NCBI GenBank assembly: GCA_030411725.1
Contig: MU839828.1
Location: 248,001-312,000, forward strand
Direction of reading: 5' to 3'
Length of the DNA stretch: 64,000 nt
DNA from: Echria macrotheca
Taxonomy: Eukaryota; Ascomycota; Sordariomycetes; Sordariales; Schizotheciaceae
Shown here: in pieces, positions 22,496 through 34,572 of the stretch
Layout: every line of letters begins with the position of its first letter
How positions within the stretch are numbered: the first letter of the stretch is position 1
The notes under the pieces: model-generated
Told to the model about the DNA's origin: nothing
What the model saw: only the letters and a program-made list of their open reading frames with translations
Databases searched by the model: none
Made by a program: the position numbers and the translations under genes

Positions 22496-25136
22496 TTGAA
22501 GGCAATGCTCTAGATTGTCTCCCAGCGTGACGTGAGAGAAGCCGCTGGGAGCTTTATCTTCTCACACCGTCGATGGCAGCCCCGCAAATTCCATTACAGA
22601 CCCGGGGGCCAGGCATGGCATATGGGACCAACGATGTCCTGATGATGTGAGGGAGTGAGAGACCGGATGGGACTGCTTGGTCATTCCGGATGCCCGGCGG
22701 AGCATTGCAGGGCGGTGTCGGTCCTGCCATCGGGCTCACACTGGATTAGGAGTAAGGAGTCAACGAGCATGCCTTGGTCTTCCATACAAACCGCTCTTGC
22801 ACCCACCGGGCATTTTCTTCCGGGACCATGAAGAGCTCCTCATGGAAAATATGGTAAGAGACTTCCTGTGCGTTCTTGTCGGTTCGAAATCCGAAGTTGG
22901 CAGCTTCCCACGCCCAACACCAATGAGCAATGTCGCGACTGCCTGAGAACCGGGCGAGTGGTCCCACGAACATGACATCCTGACTCGAGAGCATCTTCCC
23001 AGAACAGAATGCAACACGAAATCACCAAGAGCGAGGTGTTAAAGACCCACTTGACCAGTTTGTCGGCGACAGCTAGGAAGTCACGCCGTCTGTCTGGAGC
23101 TGGACAAATCCTAGATGGCAGTTGGGCTCTGATGCCTTGATCGGCGAGGAAATTTGCTGGCTGTGAACTGCTGGACTACAAAAGGATTGGGATATCCCCT
23201 GAAAAATTGTCTGCCTTTCTCCAACCATCCAGCCATTCCGTTCTCAGCGTCTTCTCTCCAGCTCATTTTCCCTCTATCTTTCCCATTCAACGTTCGATGT
23301 TGCCGCTGCAATCGCCACGCTCCTCATCTCCAAGGTACGGCCGTCCCATCTGAGATCGGTTATGGTAAGTCAGCTCGATCTCTTCCACCGTGACTGTGAC
23401 ATGGTCCGAACAGGACGCTGACCTCTTGTGATTCCAGGAGCAGCCCAGGCACGAGTCAGAATCGCTCTTGGAGAATAGCAAACCCAGGAGACGATACTCA
23501 CGACCATGAAACTATCCCAAGGCCGAGACCCGAACCTTCGAGGTGGGTTCGGACATGTCGACGGAGCGTGTCGGACCCTCAGCTCTACGTTCACAGCCCT
23601 TTTGATGATATTGCCTCGCGCCAATCATGGCGTCTACGCGGCAACGACCTTGCCATCAACCTCGACGTCGCAAGAACCATCTCACTCGGTTCTGTTATCA
23701 CCGGATTCGTGGTTCGCGCCGCACAAATAGCAGAAGTCGCCGCAAGGGGGTACAAGTCACCCTCCACGGCCGGATGCGCCTAAGCAAATTCGAAATATCG
23801 GGTCTTTCGGTCTTGACGGACGATGTGACAACGCCCACTCTGCGAACAACCCGCCGAGTTCAACGACGCGAGGATATTGGCGGGCGGGTTGGGAGCCCCC
23901 GCAAGATAAGGTACCAGAACAACACAAATATGGAGCCCGAGGTGAATAGGAAAACGCAGCCAGCGCGGCACCATCCAGACAACCTAAGGCGTCTCCATCC
24001 GACAAAACACTGGCTGCCTTGTCGACCCAGATATCGCGACGTCATTCTACCTGTCTGTCCTGTGTAGGTGATGGAGACTACATCGACGATATCTGCCATA
24101 TATGGTTGGTGTGGCGCGGCGTGTGTGTCGATTCCCGTCTTTGACAGTTGACTCTTGAGGGGAGCAACAAACATCAAAATCACCTACTGTCCGACGACGA
24201 AGAGGAGAGAATGTATTGCCTCCGGGCTGGACTTCTCAACAACTTAGACGACGACTCCAAGGATCACGAGAACAGCAGGGAGGTCGACTAGGATTCAGGA
24301 ACCCAACGTATTCCGATGTCGTTTCAGGGTTTCTTGGCCTTGGTGTCGTTATAGGCGGGTGCTGGGGAGTGCTGGTGAGATCCCGAGTACTGTCTGTCCG
24401 TCGGCATTGGGCTAGGGAGCACATCACGGTATGGGGAGAGTGGCAGAACACCCATCACTGGCGAATCCGGGGGCTGCATCGTTTTTTTTTTTCTTTCTGC
24501 GGGGAGTCAAAAATTTAGCATCACTCCGGTTGCTTGGGCTTGCCTGGATCCGGTGAGCAACAGGGGAGGAGAGGTGGTCGGCACCAAAGAGCGCAATGGC
24601 TAGCGTTGGCTGGGCCAGGCGAGATAAGGAGCGCACGAGCCATCGCTCGCTCGATACCAAAAGAGCGCTCGCTCAGTAGGCACTGCGGCAAAGAGGGTGT
24701 CGAAAAGGCCAAGGATTTGATCCTTGCTGCGGTTAATGGGGGGCTCGCCCAACGGGAGGGCGCGTGGACCTCGCGAGTAATGGGGAGAACGGATGGGAAT
24801 GTGGAACGGTCGATGTGCACTCGTTTACCTTAGCTAGGTACCTAGGTAGGTAAGGTAGGTAACTCTCAGCATAGCCAACCAGGCAGTTCGGGGACTTTCC
24901 CTTAGATAACACGCAGAGAGCTTCATCCAACCGCATAGAAGCGCAAAGTAGAGATCTGATGCCGTGGGCGATTCGAAAGGAGCCTTCTTTGTGCGGAAAA
25001 GCGATTGTTCGACAGATATCTGGTGTTTTAGCTCTCTTCCAGGCCTTTCCTCCTCATCTACCATCACGCATATTGCGAGCCGCATATGCCGTCGAGCTCA
25101 CGCTCCACCCATACTACGATTCCAACGTCTATGGCC
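22496..25136. other. gene-poor block, right part
   Basis: About 2.6 kb between the MITE and the 3' end of the Zn2Cys6 gene. It has a 10-12 nt T-run near 24481-24492 and a CTAGGTA-rich patch at 24834-24862. The frame at 23568-23783 reads smoothly but matches nothing I know and has no splice partners. No gene is called. Confidence 0.45.
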
Positions 25137-26861
25137 CTAAACAACGCTGTACCTCCTTGCCAAAAGCCGCCTCAGATCCGCCACAGTATCAAACAGCAAC
25201 GGCGTCTCCCCACCATGCAGTGACCCGCCCAGCTGCCTCTCCTGCGCCAAAATCGTCTCGCGAAGCGCCACCGCCGCAGGATCACTCATAAACGGCAGCG
25301 GAAAATCACGATTCTCGCTCGCCGCCGGCGGCGTCCCGTCGGCGGGGACGACCACGCCCGCCGGACTGATGCCGAGCGTGTGGCCGATGCGCAGGAGCAT
25401 GCCGGTAGCCATCTCGATTAGCACTTTGACCTGGATGGCGAGGTTATTCTCGAGCTGGAAGTCGCCGAATTGGAGGGAGGGGAGGACCAGGGGGTGGTGG
25501 ATCTCTGGCGTCTCGGGGGCGAGTTCGAGGCCGCGGAGCATGCGGAAGAAGATGGCGCGGAAGCTGCGTAGGAGGTGGATGTATGTCATTACTAGGTTGA
25601 CGACCATGGCGTGGTCTATTGGTTGCGATGAGGTTGGTTCTGTTGAGGGAGGGCGGTCTGTGTCGCCTGCATCGCTTGGGGGGATGCGGGTCCAGGCTCG
25701 CCACTCATCTGGATGCACTGTTTCTTCCGAGGGCCCTGGGTCTTGGGCGATTCTGTTCCCGTTTGAGCGGCTTGGGTGGTTCTCTAGTCCAGCCTCGGGA
25801 GGTTCGAGTAGTGATTGGGTTTCTAGCGACATGGTCTTGATGATTTCCCAAAACTTGGAGCATTGGTTCAGCACCCGATTGATGTACAGCGATTGTTGGT
25901 CCTTGGCACAGGTGTGCGCGGGCACGCGCGGTTGGGCGCCGTCCATGGGGGCTAAAGTTTCGAGCGCCTTTTGGTCTTGGACGAGGTCTAGGCTGAGCTG
26001 TATAAGGTCGAGGTAGGAGCCGAGTTTCTGGACGGACCGACGGGCTGGCTGGTCGGCGCTTGTCGCGGTCGAGGATCCCACGTCCCCGGACGGTGTTGTG
26101 CCGCTCTGCGACGGAGGCGTCCAGGTTGAGCTCCCTGCGAGATCGGACTGTTGGGTATTTGTTGGTGGCGTTTCCCCATTTTGACTTGCACCGCTACCGT
26201 TGGATACACCTGGTTGTATGGGGTGTGGGGCCTGATGGCTGCCGGAGAGCAAGAATTCGAGGTCATAGTCGACGGTGTCGAATTGCACCCCGGACATGGG
26301 GAAGTCCATCCCATCAAGCTCAAATGTAGGTTGATCCTCCACCATGATCCCTGTGGCTGTATCGTGCGTCGACCGCATCCTCACGTCGTTCGGCGCAATG
26401 GCTCTGACGTTGGGCGCCCCTCTCCGTTGAGCAGAGGTGGGCGGGGAAGTTGCAAGGAGTCGTGCCGCATAGTCGATGCTTCGCTCGAGCGGTTGGTGCG
26501 GGGAAGAATGTTGGAAATGAGGTATCGCGAGGCCCCTTTCGCGTGTTCTGTCGGCAACTCGACAGTTAGTCGTCTGGTCTCCAGGAGAAACGGAGCAGAC
26601 GGCGCTCGGGTGCTGCTCACCACCCTAAGGCACCGGATAATACCAGGGATCTATCACGGCGGCATACCTTGAGCCATGTGCGCCTCCTTGTCCAGAACCC
26701 CGAGCTATCTCGTCAGATGTGGTGGTACAGGTCAGACGGGCCTTTGCGCATCGCTGGCACGCTTCGCTGTGGGAGTCGTCGCGGTGGCAGCGGAGCTTGA
26801 AGCTGCGGCAGCGGTCACAGGCAAAGCGACGAGGGTTTTTGCCTGGCGTCGGGTTCGACAT
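25137..26861 (-). CDS. Zn2Cys6 transcription factor, 534 aa, two exons
   Basis: Fungal binuclear-cluster regulator. Exon 1 is 26861-26668 and exon 2 is 26547-25137; the 120-nt intron has GTATGC, a CTAAC branch and GACAG. The start is the ATG of MSNPTPGKNPRRFACDRCRS; the frame is open further upstream, but the Zn cluster normally lies at the very N-terminus. The cluster is residues ~14-41, CDRCRSFKLRCHRD then CQRCAKARLTC. The rest is Pro/Ser/Thr-rich with an acidic middle. The C-terminal helical region (MTYIHLLRSFRAIFFRMLRG, VLPSLQFGDFQLENNLAIQV, KVLIEMATGMLLRIGHTLG) resembles AflR-like regulators of secondary metabolism. No biosynthetic backbone gene lies in the window, so its targets are unknown. 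The 3' end faces the gene-poor block. Confidence 0.85.
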
Positions 26862-28749
26862 GTTGGCGTGATGAGGGGACCTAAAAGTCGCGCCATGGTG
26901 CTGCCCCGCGATCTGGCAAGGGAAGTCGTTGTCTCGACCCCTGTCAGCGAAGGATTGCGATCCGTCCGCTAAATTGCGTAATCCGACCCTGTGCCAGTGA
27001 TGAAATGGCGAGCCCTGATTGGCTGCAGCCAATGCCATTGGTTTCTTCAGCAAGCCTGGCTTCTGCTTGTTTTGTCACTTCGACAACTTTTTACTATTAG
27101 AGCCAGAAGGCCGCCTTCGACGCCTGCCCCGCAAGTCCACAGACACTTGCAAATCGGAAGAACATCATATCGCAGTCGCTACTCTATACCTATCCTTAAC
27201 TCGTTGCTCTGATAGTGATTCACTCAACTCCATCAATCCTTCCCAGGAGGGGCTGAACCTGCTAACTACGTTGCAGCTACGGGAAGTGTTTTTGTGCTAA
27301 CGTCGAGCATTGGAAGACAGTCTCCTGTGTCGAGTTCACCAGGCGAAAAAGGAAAGTGTCTGGTGTTTCCCTCAAGAACTCGTCATGGAGCCATGGCGCA
27401 CAAATAATCGCATTCTCCTACATCGGAATATCTGATGGTATGCTTCTGCAGTTTGTACGTTGTGCGTCGTGGCCGGCGACGTCCTTCGCCGACGAGTCCG
27501 TGCGGCCGGAAGAAAAGGTCAACGACGAAGGGATGATTTCCAACAACCGAATGCAGATCATACATGGGTAAATGTGGAGGGGCTGGCTAGCACTACCGAC
27601 CCGAGATCTCGTGGAAATTCTTTCTGGGGAACCTTGCGCTGTTGCTGGTTTGGTTTTACTCGGTGGGTACACCTTATGATGGTTGAAAAACGGGAAGCCG
27701 CCTCGACAAATTCTGCTCGTGTTACGCAAATACTGATGATTGTCATTCTTACCAGGAACATCACCTACAATTTCTGATGATCTTGATGTGAGCATATGAA
27801 TGCGGCCGACGAGCGATGCCAAGTCGTGTTGCCACGCGAGGTGTCAAGGCATGAACTGCTTGTCGTCCCTTGATTGTTTCAATTGACCCTGGCTCGGTTT
27901 TTATCTCTGTTGCGATGTCGACGAAGCTTTTACAAGCCGCGCACCCTGTTTTCTTGGCATCCCAACCTCTCAAAATGCCAAACCACCTTTCTATCGGGGT
28001 TCCAGATTTGTTCCGTGGTCCAGACCAAACCTCCTCAAAAGTGCACGCACAACTCGTGGGTTGAGTCAAGATGCAAGTTATTGTTCCTACGTCTCATACC
28101 GAGTCAAAGCGCGAGGACAGCCGCTCCAGAGACAAAAGAAAGATGACGATGCACCGTTTGAGGTCAGCAGCCGCGCCAAGTCGATTCGAGGCCGGCTAAA
28201 AAAGAAAGACCAAGCGGGTCAATTGTGTCTGGAGTTACAAGATGTTTGTCGATCTTGCTGGCGATCAACCCCCCACACCCAAGTCGATATGTGTAGCGCA
28301 TGATAGGATCGGGACCATAACGTCTCGTGTGGCAGGGGTTTCGTGAGTGCCACACCGCACCCAGCCGTCTGGGAAACCCGTGAGACAAGCCCAACGACAA
28401 TGGGGTAAAATACACTCGTTTGGGTCTGGGAACCCCTTAAGCTGAGATATCCTTGCCGTTCAATGCTACTTCACCCCCATTCTGGGGTGACGAAACTTGC
28501 ACTCGGCCTGTTTTATACCACTCCGGCCCGTCCGATGCCGACAGCATGGTTCACCTCGTCTTATAATACGAACACATTCCCAACCAGTCGGTACCTTCCC
28601 CATCTTTTATCCCTGATCCCAATATCTGCACATCTCGCCACACGATCGCTGGTGTTTTCCTGTTCCTTCGCTGGCTTTGAGAGCCGGAGGGAATCTCGAT
28701 CTTGCTCGAAGCAAGAAGAAAAGAAAACGATACCAGATAAAAAACAAGG
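26862..28749. other. 1.9-kb divergent intergenic region
   Basis: Lies between the head-to-head Zn2Cys6 factor and rhodopsin-domain genes. Pyrimidine-rich stretches at about 28560-28640 precede the rhodopsin-like start. No coding frame is convincing. Confidence 0.45.
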
Positions 28750-29959
28750 ATGGGTCCCACATTCGCCGCCCTCGCCGCGAGGCAACAACCGACAAACTCG
28801 CCGCCCATCATCCAGGCGCCCCCGCCCCTCACACCGGCCCAGTTCGCGGCGCTCCCGCACGACAACCTGGGCCCGCACCTGCTCCGGACGATATGGATCA
28901 TGATCGGGGCGTCCATGGTCTTCCTGTTCCTGCGGCTCTACGCCAAGGTGTCCCGCTCGCGCGGCCTCTGGTGGGACGACCACATCCTCATCGGCGCCTG
29001 GGTGTGCATCACGACCGAGTCGTCGCTGCTCACGTACGCCACGACGCTGGGGTACGGCCGGCACATCTACGACGTGCCCTTCGACACGAACCTGATCAAC
29101 CGGACGATCATGGTCATCAACATGGCCGGCACGTTCTCGCTGGTTGCCGCGACGTGGTCCAAGACCAGCTTCGCGTTCACGCTGCTGAGGCTGACGGACG
29201 GGCGGACCAAGGTGTTTGTGTGGTTTATCATCGTGTCGATCAACGTCGCCATGGGGCTGAGTGCTCTGTTTGTCTGGATCAGCTGCCGGCCGCTGCAGAA
29301 GGCGTGGATGCCGCTGATGGATGGCGTGTGCTGGCCGCCGAGCTTTATTGTCAACTACAACATCTTCTCTGCCGCGTACTCGGCTGCTATGGATATTGCG
29401 CTGGCTTTGTTGCCGTGGAAGCTCATCTGGGGGCTGCAGATGAAGCGGAACGAGAAGATTGGTGTGGCTGTGGCTATGAGCTGCGGTATCTTGTTGGTGC
29501 CCCTATTTCTCTTGTTCCGAAACGACACTAACACGGAGATAGTGCCGGTATCACAGCTATCATCAAGACGACACAAATTCCGAAAATGTTATCTGCGGAT
29601 CCATGTAAGCCCCCTGCTCGACCCTTTTCACTCAGCAGATACTGACCCCGAAAGATGACGGCATAACCCTTTTTATCTGGGGCAACGCTGAGTCGTGTGT
29701 CACCATCATCGCTGCCAGCATCCCCATTCTCCGCGTCTTTGCGCGCGAGGTCAAGACGAGGTACTACACAACCCGCGGCGGTGGTGACACCCAGAACCAG
29801 CGCGATTACGGCAATGGAACCAGGGGCGGCGGTGTTGCTACGACACGTATCATCACGGTTAAGGATAAACTGGACTCGGACGCATGGAGCGACAACAGCG
29901 TCCCTGCCGGCGCTGGGGGGAGGGGGGGAGATGGTCGTACCATTGGCGTGGGCTTCTAA
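28750..29959 (+). CDS. rhodopsin-domain (PTH11-like) integral membrane protein, 369 aa
   Basis: Seven-helix membrane protein of the large fungal family that includes PTH11-like GPCR candidates. Exons: 28750-29492, 29543-29604 and 29655-29959. The first intron (50 nt) uses a GTTGGT donor. That choice restores the family motif SCGIFAGITAIIKT; the nearer GTATCT donor puts exon 2 out of frame. The second (50 nt) uses GTAAGC and AAAG. Helix-rich segments include IWIMIGASMVFLFLRLYAKV, WWDDHILIGAWVC, KTSFAFTLLRL, FIIVSINVAMGLSALFVWI and IALALLPWKLIWGL. Conserved family marks are WWDD near residue 77, ISCRPLQKAW, and FIWGNAESCVTIIAASIPILR before a charged, Gly-rich cytosolic tail. No CFEM domain is present. 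Ligand unknown. Confidence 0.87.
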
Positions 29960-30160
29960 GAGTGTTGTGTGCAGGGATATACGAGTGCAAATATTGGCGA
30001 TGTATAATTAGTACTAACTGTATGACTGATGCGTAATGAATGGGATTGGGATTGAACTACGGCACTGGAAGATGTACAGCATGCACGACTGTCTCCATGT
30101 GTCCAGCTCCCTCCAGTCTTTTCTTATGATGAGCCCATATTGGCCGCGCCGGGACTTAAC

Positions 30161-32107
30161 TTACGGCAAACCTTTTCCATCAGCAACTTTCTCCTCTCCC
30201 TCAATCCCAAAATCTGTCTGCAAGTGTTGTCTCAGCGAGATCTCCTTCTCTAGCAGTACCAGCAACACGCTGACTCCGCCAAAGACAACTGCAATCTGCC
30301 AAACACGCTGGATACTCTGGCTGTACACCTCCCTGACCTGCTCCCGAGTAACGTCGGAGAAAGAGTTAATCACATCCGCCGTCGCGTGCGCATATGCCTG
30401 GCCATTTCCCAACAAATCTCTTGCGCCCTGGTCCTCAATCTGCCCAATAAGCTGGTCAAACCTGTTGTTGAAGATGGCAACAGGGATTGTAACACCCCAG
30501 ATAATTCCGACACTGCGGATAAACGCCCAAGTACCTGTGCTAAGGGCAGTATCCGTCTCCTTAAGCTCCACCTGCACGGCGGGGAGGAGACACGGCATGA
30601 CGACGCCGGTCCCGACTGCCATGAAGAGCTGAAAGAAGACCCACGCGGCCGGCGACGAGTTGGTATCCAGGATCGAGCAGAGACCTGCGCCCAAGGTGAA
30701 TATGGAGAAGCCAGCGAGATGGATTGGTTTGTACCGCCCGATTTTGGACATGAGGATCCCGCCGACGGCTGCGGACATGGGAAACCCTATGACAGTCGGT
30801 ATTAGGTACACGCCGGAGAGGGTCTGCGACTTGGCCAGCACGGCCTGGAAGTATATCGCAAGCGTGTACATTATCCACAGACTCATGATGGAATGGAGGA
30901 AGGTGATGGCGAAGGCGGCGGCCGAGGTGCGATTGGCGAATAGGTGATACGGGGTGACGGGCTCCCTGACGAAGGGCGAGCCTTCGCAGAGGGCGAAGAT
31001 GGCCAGACACAGGAGCCCTGCAACGAGGGGGGTGATGACGCTCGAGTCGGACCAGCTTCGCAGCGAGCCTCCGTAGGAGACCGCGTACATGATGGCGAGC
31101 GTCGAGATGGTCAGGATGGTGATGCCGATCCAATCGACGTGTTTCATGCGAGCCGTGAAGGATCCGCCGTCCTCGCGGCTCTTGACGCGCAGGAAGAGGA
31201 AATTGACGACGATGCAGGGGACGCCAATCGGGAGGTTGATGTAAAAGACCCATCGCCAGAGGCCGGCGGCGGCGAAGGCACCGCCCACTAGTGGACCGAC
31301 GGCGAGGAAGATGCCGATGACCATGAAGATCATCCCGAGGAACTTGGAACTGCAACCCAGGTTATTATCTGAGATAGGGACTTGGGAATTTGTGGCCGGG
31401 ACAGGCCATACCGATCACGCATGGGCACCAGGTCGCAAATGATCAGGTCGACCATCATGTTGATGCCGCCTGCGCCGACACCCTGAACGGCGCGTGCTGC
31501 GATGAGCATGTTGCCGGTGCTGGCGCCACCGCAGAGGCCGCTGCCGAGGACAAAGATGGCGAGGATGGACAGGAAAATCCATCGGCGGCCCCAGAGGTCG
31601 GAGAGCTGGCCGAAAAGCGGCTGGACGACGGCACTATTTGCGACAGCAACAAAACACGTTGGAATTATGCATCTCGAATACGGCGACGGAAGTCGGGGAG
31701 AAAACTGACCCAGTAAGAAAATAAACATTGGCGGCCCAGATGCTATCCGGTCCCATGTCCAAGGTCTCGGCGATGGTGGGCAGGGCCGTCGAGACGATGG
31801 ACCCGTCCAGGGCGCTCAGCAAGGTGGCCGCGACGAGACTGCCGAAAATGGCCCAGAAGCGCCAGTTGTACTGCTGCTGGCTCGCGGTCTCCTGTTCCTC
31901 GACCGAGTGGCTCTCAGGGGGGTTGTTGCCGCCATCGCCAGAAATGTTCTTCTCTTGATCGACTTGTGGATCATCCGGTCCGGCGTTAGCGTCTTCGGCT
32001 TGCGTTGTCGATACTGACGGCGCCGATGAGGAGTGGACCATGGGAAGTGATGTTTTCTCGTTTGCTGCGTGAACCGCAGAGTCCGCATCGGGTGGTGTGG
32101 GAGGCAT
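30161..32107 (-). CDS. MFS drug:H+ antiporter-type transporter (DHA2), 602 aa
   Basis: Plasma-membrane or vacuolar multidrug/toxin efflux carrier of the major facilitator superfamily, 14-helix DHA2 branch. Exons: 32107-31710, 31633-31412 and 31349-30161; introns are 76 and 62 nt. A hydrophilic ~80-aa N-terminus precedes helix 1. The hallmark motif is FGSLVAATLLSALDGSIVSTALP in helix 1. The loop after helix 2 is PLFGQLSDLWGRRW, and helix 5 and the following loop carry GLWRWVFYINLPIGVPC. These are typical of fungal efflux pumps of the azole/aflatoxin type. It is head-to-head with another MFS gene, about 860 bp apart, and tail-to-tail with the rhodopsin-domain gene, about 200 bp apart. Substrate unknown. 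Confidence 0.88.
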
Positions 32108-32967
32108 TGGGTTCGAGGGCGGCGCGAGGCACTAACACGGAAATGGAATCGTGGGGAGAAGGGACACTGCAGAAGGGAAGCCCTTCTGGGAGGGTTAAGA
32201 TGTGTGCTGAAGAATGAACGCATTGGAGGCTGGTGTCGGACTGGCAATCTCGACGTTGGTGGACAAGTCCGAAGAGGATCAGACAGGATTGGTGACAATA
32301 AAGGATCTCGCCTTCTCCGATTGGTCGGATTCGGAGTCGGAGGTCGTGATGCTCGGAGAAGGATGCCGAAAACCCTAACCCTGGTCGGCATATGTGCACC
32401 AAGTGATCCGGCTGCAACAGGGTCTGAACTGGTGAAACAGTACTACTATGGTGGCGACAGTCTTGATGTTTGTTGTTTGTTCGCGAAGATTGTAGAGGAA
32501 CCGACGGGCGGTATCTTTCTAATAATTCGAAAAGTAAACAAACAAAAAGGGGGCGAAGCGGAAAGGGGTCTCCACAGCCCCAACCCCCTTTCAACACACA
32601 AGGGAAAACCATTTCGAGGACAAAATCGGTCCATGCTCCCTTGAACCTCCTTGCCAGCAAACTCAAGTCCCCACCGTCCATATTCTATATCCTATTGCGG
32701 TGCACAAGGTGAGGTTGGCGACACCGGTGGGTCCTCCCGATTGGCCGGATGCCGGCCCCACACGACCGGCGTCTGCGCCGGTAGGACGCCACAATTCGGA
32801 GTCCATGATGGTCTGCGACCGGGGCCGCATGTCGCCATATCCACCATACCGGGTCCGCATGTCCGCATAACTCTGTCCCTGGGGGTTATAAGACAACACG
32901 ATGGTTGCTCCGTCTCAGAGCCGGCATGTGTCTCCCAAACATCACGACCGCTCCCTGCACCAACACC
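32108..32967. other. divergent promoter region between two MFS genes
   Basis: 860 bp serving two outward-facing transporter genes. A TATAAG lies at 32887. A short upstream ATG at 32901 would open a 40-codon frame ending at 33023 that overlaps the main start, if it were included in the transcript. Confidence 0.5.
32887..32892 (+). promoter_or_regulatory. TATA-like box of the second MFS gene
   Basis: TATAAG 81 bp before the ATG at 32968. If used, transcription would begin after the ATG at 32901, which helps to exclude that ATG and favours the start at 32968 (ACCATGG). Confidence 0.35.
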
Positions 32968-34572
32968 ATGGAAACCCTCCCAGCAGCATCTCCTGCCCCC
33001 GTGCCCGCCGGCAAGCCGGGTGAGCAGACCAAAGTCTCCCTCCTCTCCTACATCTGGGACAAGGACACCCACCTCAAATCGCCCGCCGAGCGCAGCCTGG
33101 TCCGCAAGCTCGACCTCTCGATCCTGATCATCGCCTGCGTCGGCTTCTTCATGAAATTCCTCGACCAGACCAACATCATGAACGCCTACGTGTCCGGCAT
33201 GAAGGAGGACCTCGCCATGAACGGCAACGAGTACACGTACGCCCAGACGGCCTACACCGTCGGCTACGCCGTCATGCAGGTGCCCAGCACGCTGATCGTG
33301 CAAAAGGTGCCGCCGCGCATCTGGCTGGCCCTGGCCGAGGTCGGCTGGGGCGTGTTCACCTTCGCCCAGGCCGGGCTGCGGAGCAACGCGCAGCTCTACG
33401 CCTTCCGGTTCCTCGTCGGCCTGTTTGAGAGCTCCTTCTCGCCCGTCATGATCTACGTCATGGGCAGCTGGTACACGCGCGCCGAGCTGGCGAAGCGGAT
33501 CACCATCTTCCAGGCCTCGGCTGTTTTTGGGACTACGTTCTCGGGCTATCTCCAGGCTGCCGTGTACAACGGCCTCGACGGCGCGCATGGCATCGCCGGC
33601 TGGCGGTGGCTGTATATTGTCTGCGGGTGCATGACGGTGCCGGTGGGCATTGCGACGTATTTCGTCTTTCCCGATCAGCCGTGGAAGACAACGGCGTGGT
33701 TCCTGACCGATGACGACAAAGCGCTCGCCATGCAGCGCGTCCGGGCTCAGGGCATCGCGGAGCCGACGAGGCTTACCTGGGCCACGGCCAAGCGCATCCT
33801 GACCCGCTGGCGCTGGTATGCTTTTGTTTTGGGATACATCCTCTACGGCTGCTCGTCCCTGGCTGGCAGCTTCTTTGGCATCTGGCTCATCTCGGAGGGC
33901 TTCTCCGTCACCAACGCGAATGTCATACCCACCGGCACCTGGCTAATCTCTGGGTTCCTGACGCTTCTGTGGGGTTTCCTCTCGGATCTGACGGGCAGTC
34001 GCTTTCTGTTTGTCCTGATCCCATTGGTCTTGGGCGTCATCCCAAATGCAATCCTCGCTGCATGGCCTCCCGGCGTCGGCATCAAGGAGTTTGCCTTCCT
34101 GACGGTTGGTGTGCAGCTGATGCCTGGCGTTTTGTATGTTTCTCCTTCCATCCTGAGATGTCGATGCTGACCAGACAGTTTCGCATGGGCGTCCGAGACC
34201 TGCCGCGACGACAACGAGGAAAGAGCGGTCATCTCGGCAAGCATGAACGGCCTTTCGTATGCCATTCTGGCGTGGCTTCCGATCTTGATCTTCCCGCAGA
34301 CCATGGCGCCCGACTTCCGTAAGTGCCGCTGGACGATGACGTATGCTCAGATTCGCTGATGACTGCATTCAGGGTACGGGTTTCCAACTAGTTTGGGCTT
34401 GCTTGTGGGAGCCATCTTTGTTGTTATCGGCTTGCAGTTCTTGGTCCTGAGGCAAAACAAGCTGAAAGTGGCCAGGGCGGGCTCTGTTGAGGATGGAAAT
34501 AGTTCTGATGGAAAGCCGGTGTCTGGTGACGGGAAAGTTGCCACTACCGACGTGAAGACGGTCTTGGATTGA
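32968..34572 (+). CDS. MFS transporter, anion:cation symporter (allantoate/pantothenate-type), 501 aa
   Basis: Uptake carrier of the Dal5/Fen2/Liz1 family (ACS branch, 12 helices), which imports carboxylates such as allantoate, nicotinate or pantothenate. Exons: 32968-34133, 34179-34318 and 34373-34572. The introns are 45 and 54 nt with GTATGT and GTAAGT donors and CTGAC-like branches. The start chosen has a perfect ACCATGG context; an in-frame ATG at 32926 would add 14 residues. Family marks include KFLDQTNIMNAYVSGMKED in helix 1, GNEYTYAQTAYTVGYAVMQVP, FLVGLFESSFSPVMIYVMGSWY, and after the first splice FFAWASETCRDDNEERAVISAS, a signature near helix 11. The tail is cytosolic and Ser/Asp-rich. 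The substrate cannot be set from sequence alone. Confidence 0.87.

Noticed and set aside
28061..28303. Possible short gene before the rhodopsin-domain protein
   Set aside because: Short overlapping frames with no leader, splice sites or known motif.
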